Assembly: GCA_946811185.2 (NCBI GenBank)
Contig: OX328104.1
Location: 10,613,918 to 10,677,917, forward strand
Source of the DNA: Hippopus hippopus
Taxonomy: Eukaryota > Mollusca > Bivalvia > Cardiida > Cardiidae
Direction: 5' to 3'
DNA: 64,000 nt
The translations under genes and the position numbers were made by a program. Positions 63,671 through 64,000 of the stretch are shown here, piece after piece (within the stretch, counting starts at the first letter, position 1; the number at the start of each line of letters is the position of its first letter). The notes under the pieces were generated by a model. The model was not told where the DNA came from and did not search any database. It was given only the letters and a program-made list of their open reading frames with translations.

Positions 63671-63880
63671 TAACCCTAATCCTGCTAAATAAAAGAAATA
63701 AAACTTTCAAGCCGATAGTTAAAACTCAAATTCTCCTAATTCAAGGGTATTTTTGCAGAAAGTAAATCTCCTTATCGGACAGTGTAGATCCAAGATCAGA
63801 CTGCACGTTCTGTGCAGTCTGATCTTGATCTACACAGATCGCTAAAAGGTCAGTGAGTCGCACTTAGCAGCCTAAGGGTT
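63671..63880 (-). mobile_element. PB1, complete, inverted
   Basis: CTAACCCTAATCCTGCTAAAT to TTAGCAGCCTAAGGGTTTAAG. Hairpin GGACAGTGTAGATCC / GATCTACACAGATCG, one arm end changed. Confidence 0.85.
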
Positions 63881-63914
63881 TAAGATTTAGTATATTTAAT
63901 CCAACACTTTAGCT

Positions 63915-64000
63915 TCTAAAAAACTAAATTGAAACTTTCAAGGAGACAAAAAACCCAAATATTGCAATTTCAAAGTTATTTGTTGGGGATAAATATCACC
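63915..64000 (-). mobile_element. PB1, cut by window end
   Basis: GAAACTTTCAAGGAGACAAA, CCCAAATATTGCAATTTCAAAG and TTGGGGATAAATATC are the right part of a PB1 in reverse. The hairpin lies beyond the window. Confidence 0.7.

Overview
The window looks like non-coding DNA from a marine bivalve, most likely a heterodont clam. The reasons are AT-rich spacer, tRNA-derived SINEs, and hairpin-rich short DNA transposons of a kind I associate with clam genomes. The species call is inference. I see no complete protein-coding gene, no rRNA, no credible tRNA gene and no CRISPR array. The long open frames are mostly read-through of palindromes, microsatellites or a minisatellite.

I use my own labels for the repeat families. 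PB1: ends TTAACCCTTAGGCTGCTAA, central hairpin built on GGACAGTGTAGATC. PB1b: the same hairpin with different flanks. PB2: ends TTAACCCTTTACCA, central hairpin GTGGGAAAAGGAGAAAATGC. TGa, TGb and TGc: short inverted-repeat elements beginning TTAAGG. HP3: ends GAGCCATGCTCTG, hairpin GGTCAGCCTGCGC. HP4: ends GCAACACGCGAAAAGG, two hairpins. HP5, HP6, HP8 and HP9: other palindromic elements. SINE-A, -B and -C: three tRNA-headed retroposons. PB1, PB2 and the TG families sit between TTAA duplications. TTAA plus CCCTT ends is the known signature of piggyBac-type transposition. HP3 '+' means the hairpin lies near the left end.

Layout. 1-16 kb: mixed PB1, PB2, HP3, HP4, SINEs and microsatellites, with a five-unit tandem array made of PB2 cores (10.7-11.3 kb). 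16.07-17.06 kb: a mariner-like inverted-repeat element with a TA duplication. 18.27-21.15 kb: a 16-bp minisatellite with a 32-bp dimer as higher-order unit. 21.2-27 kb: seven HP3 copies in one orientation. 27-36 kb: HP8, HP9, PB2, HP3 and HP4, with a possible minus-strand gene start at 28.48 kb. 36.6-38.3 kb: a repeat-poor island with a TATA-like box. 39-44 kb: nested elements, including a 1.19-kb PIF/Harbinger-type element inside an HP4 copy, which carries its own TATA box and a 49-codon frame. 44-50 kb: islands, an inverted second HP5 copy and a degenerate tandem array. 50-62 kb: HP3, PB2, SINE-C, a 252-bp compound palindrome and a duplicated segment with two different TTAA insertions at one site. 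62.2-63.7 kb: a transposon-free island with the best candidate exon, a signal-peptide-like sequence ending at a good 5' splice site. The window starts and ends inside PB1 copies.

The genes do not form a system that can be read here. What stands out is the transposon population: several end types, strong internal hairpins, a palindromic core shared between unrelated ends, co-varying hairpin arms, and nesting that shows the order of insertion. Most repeat boundaries are good to about 5-20 bases unless an exact duplication is given.
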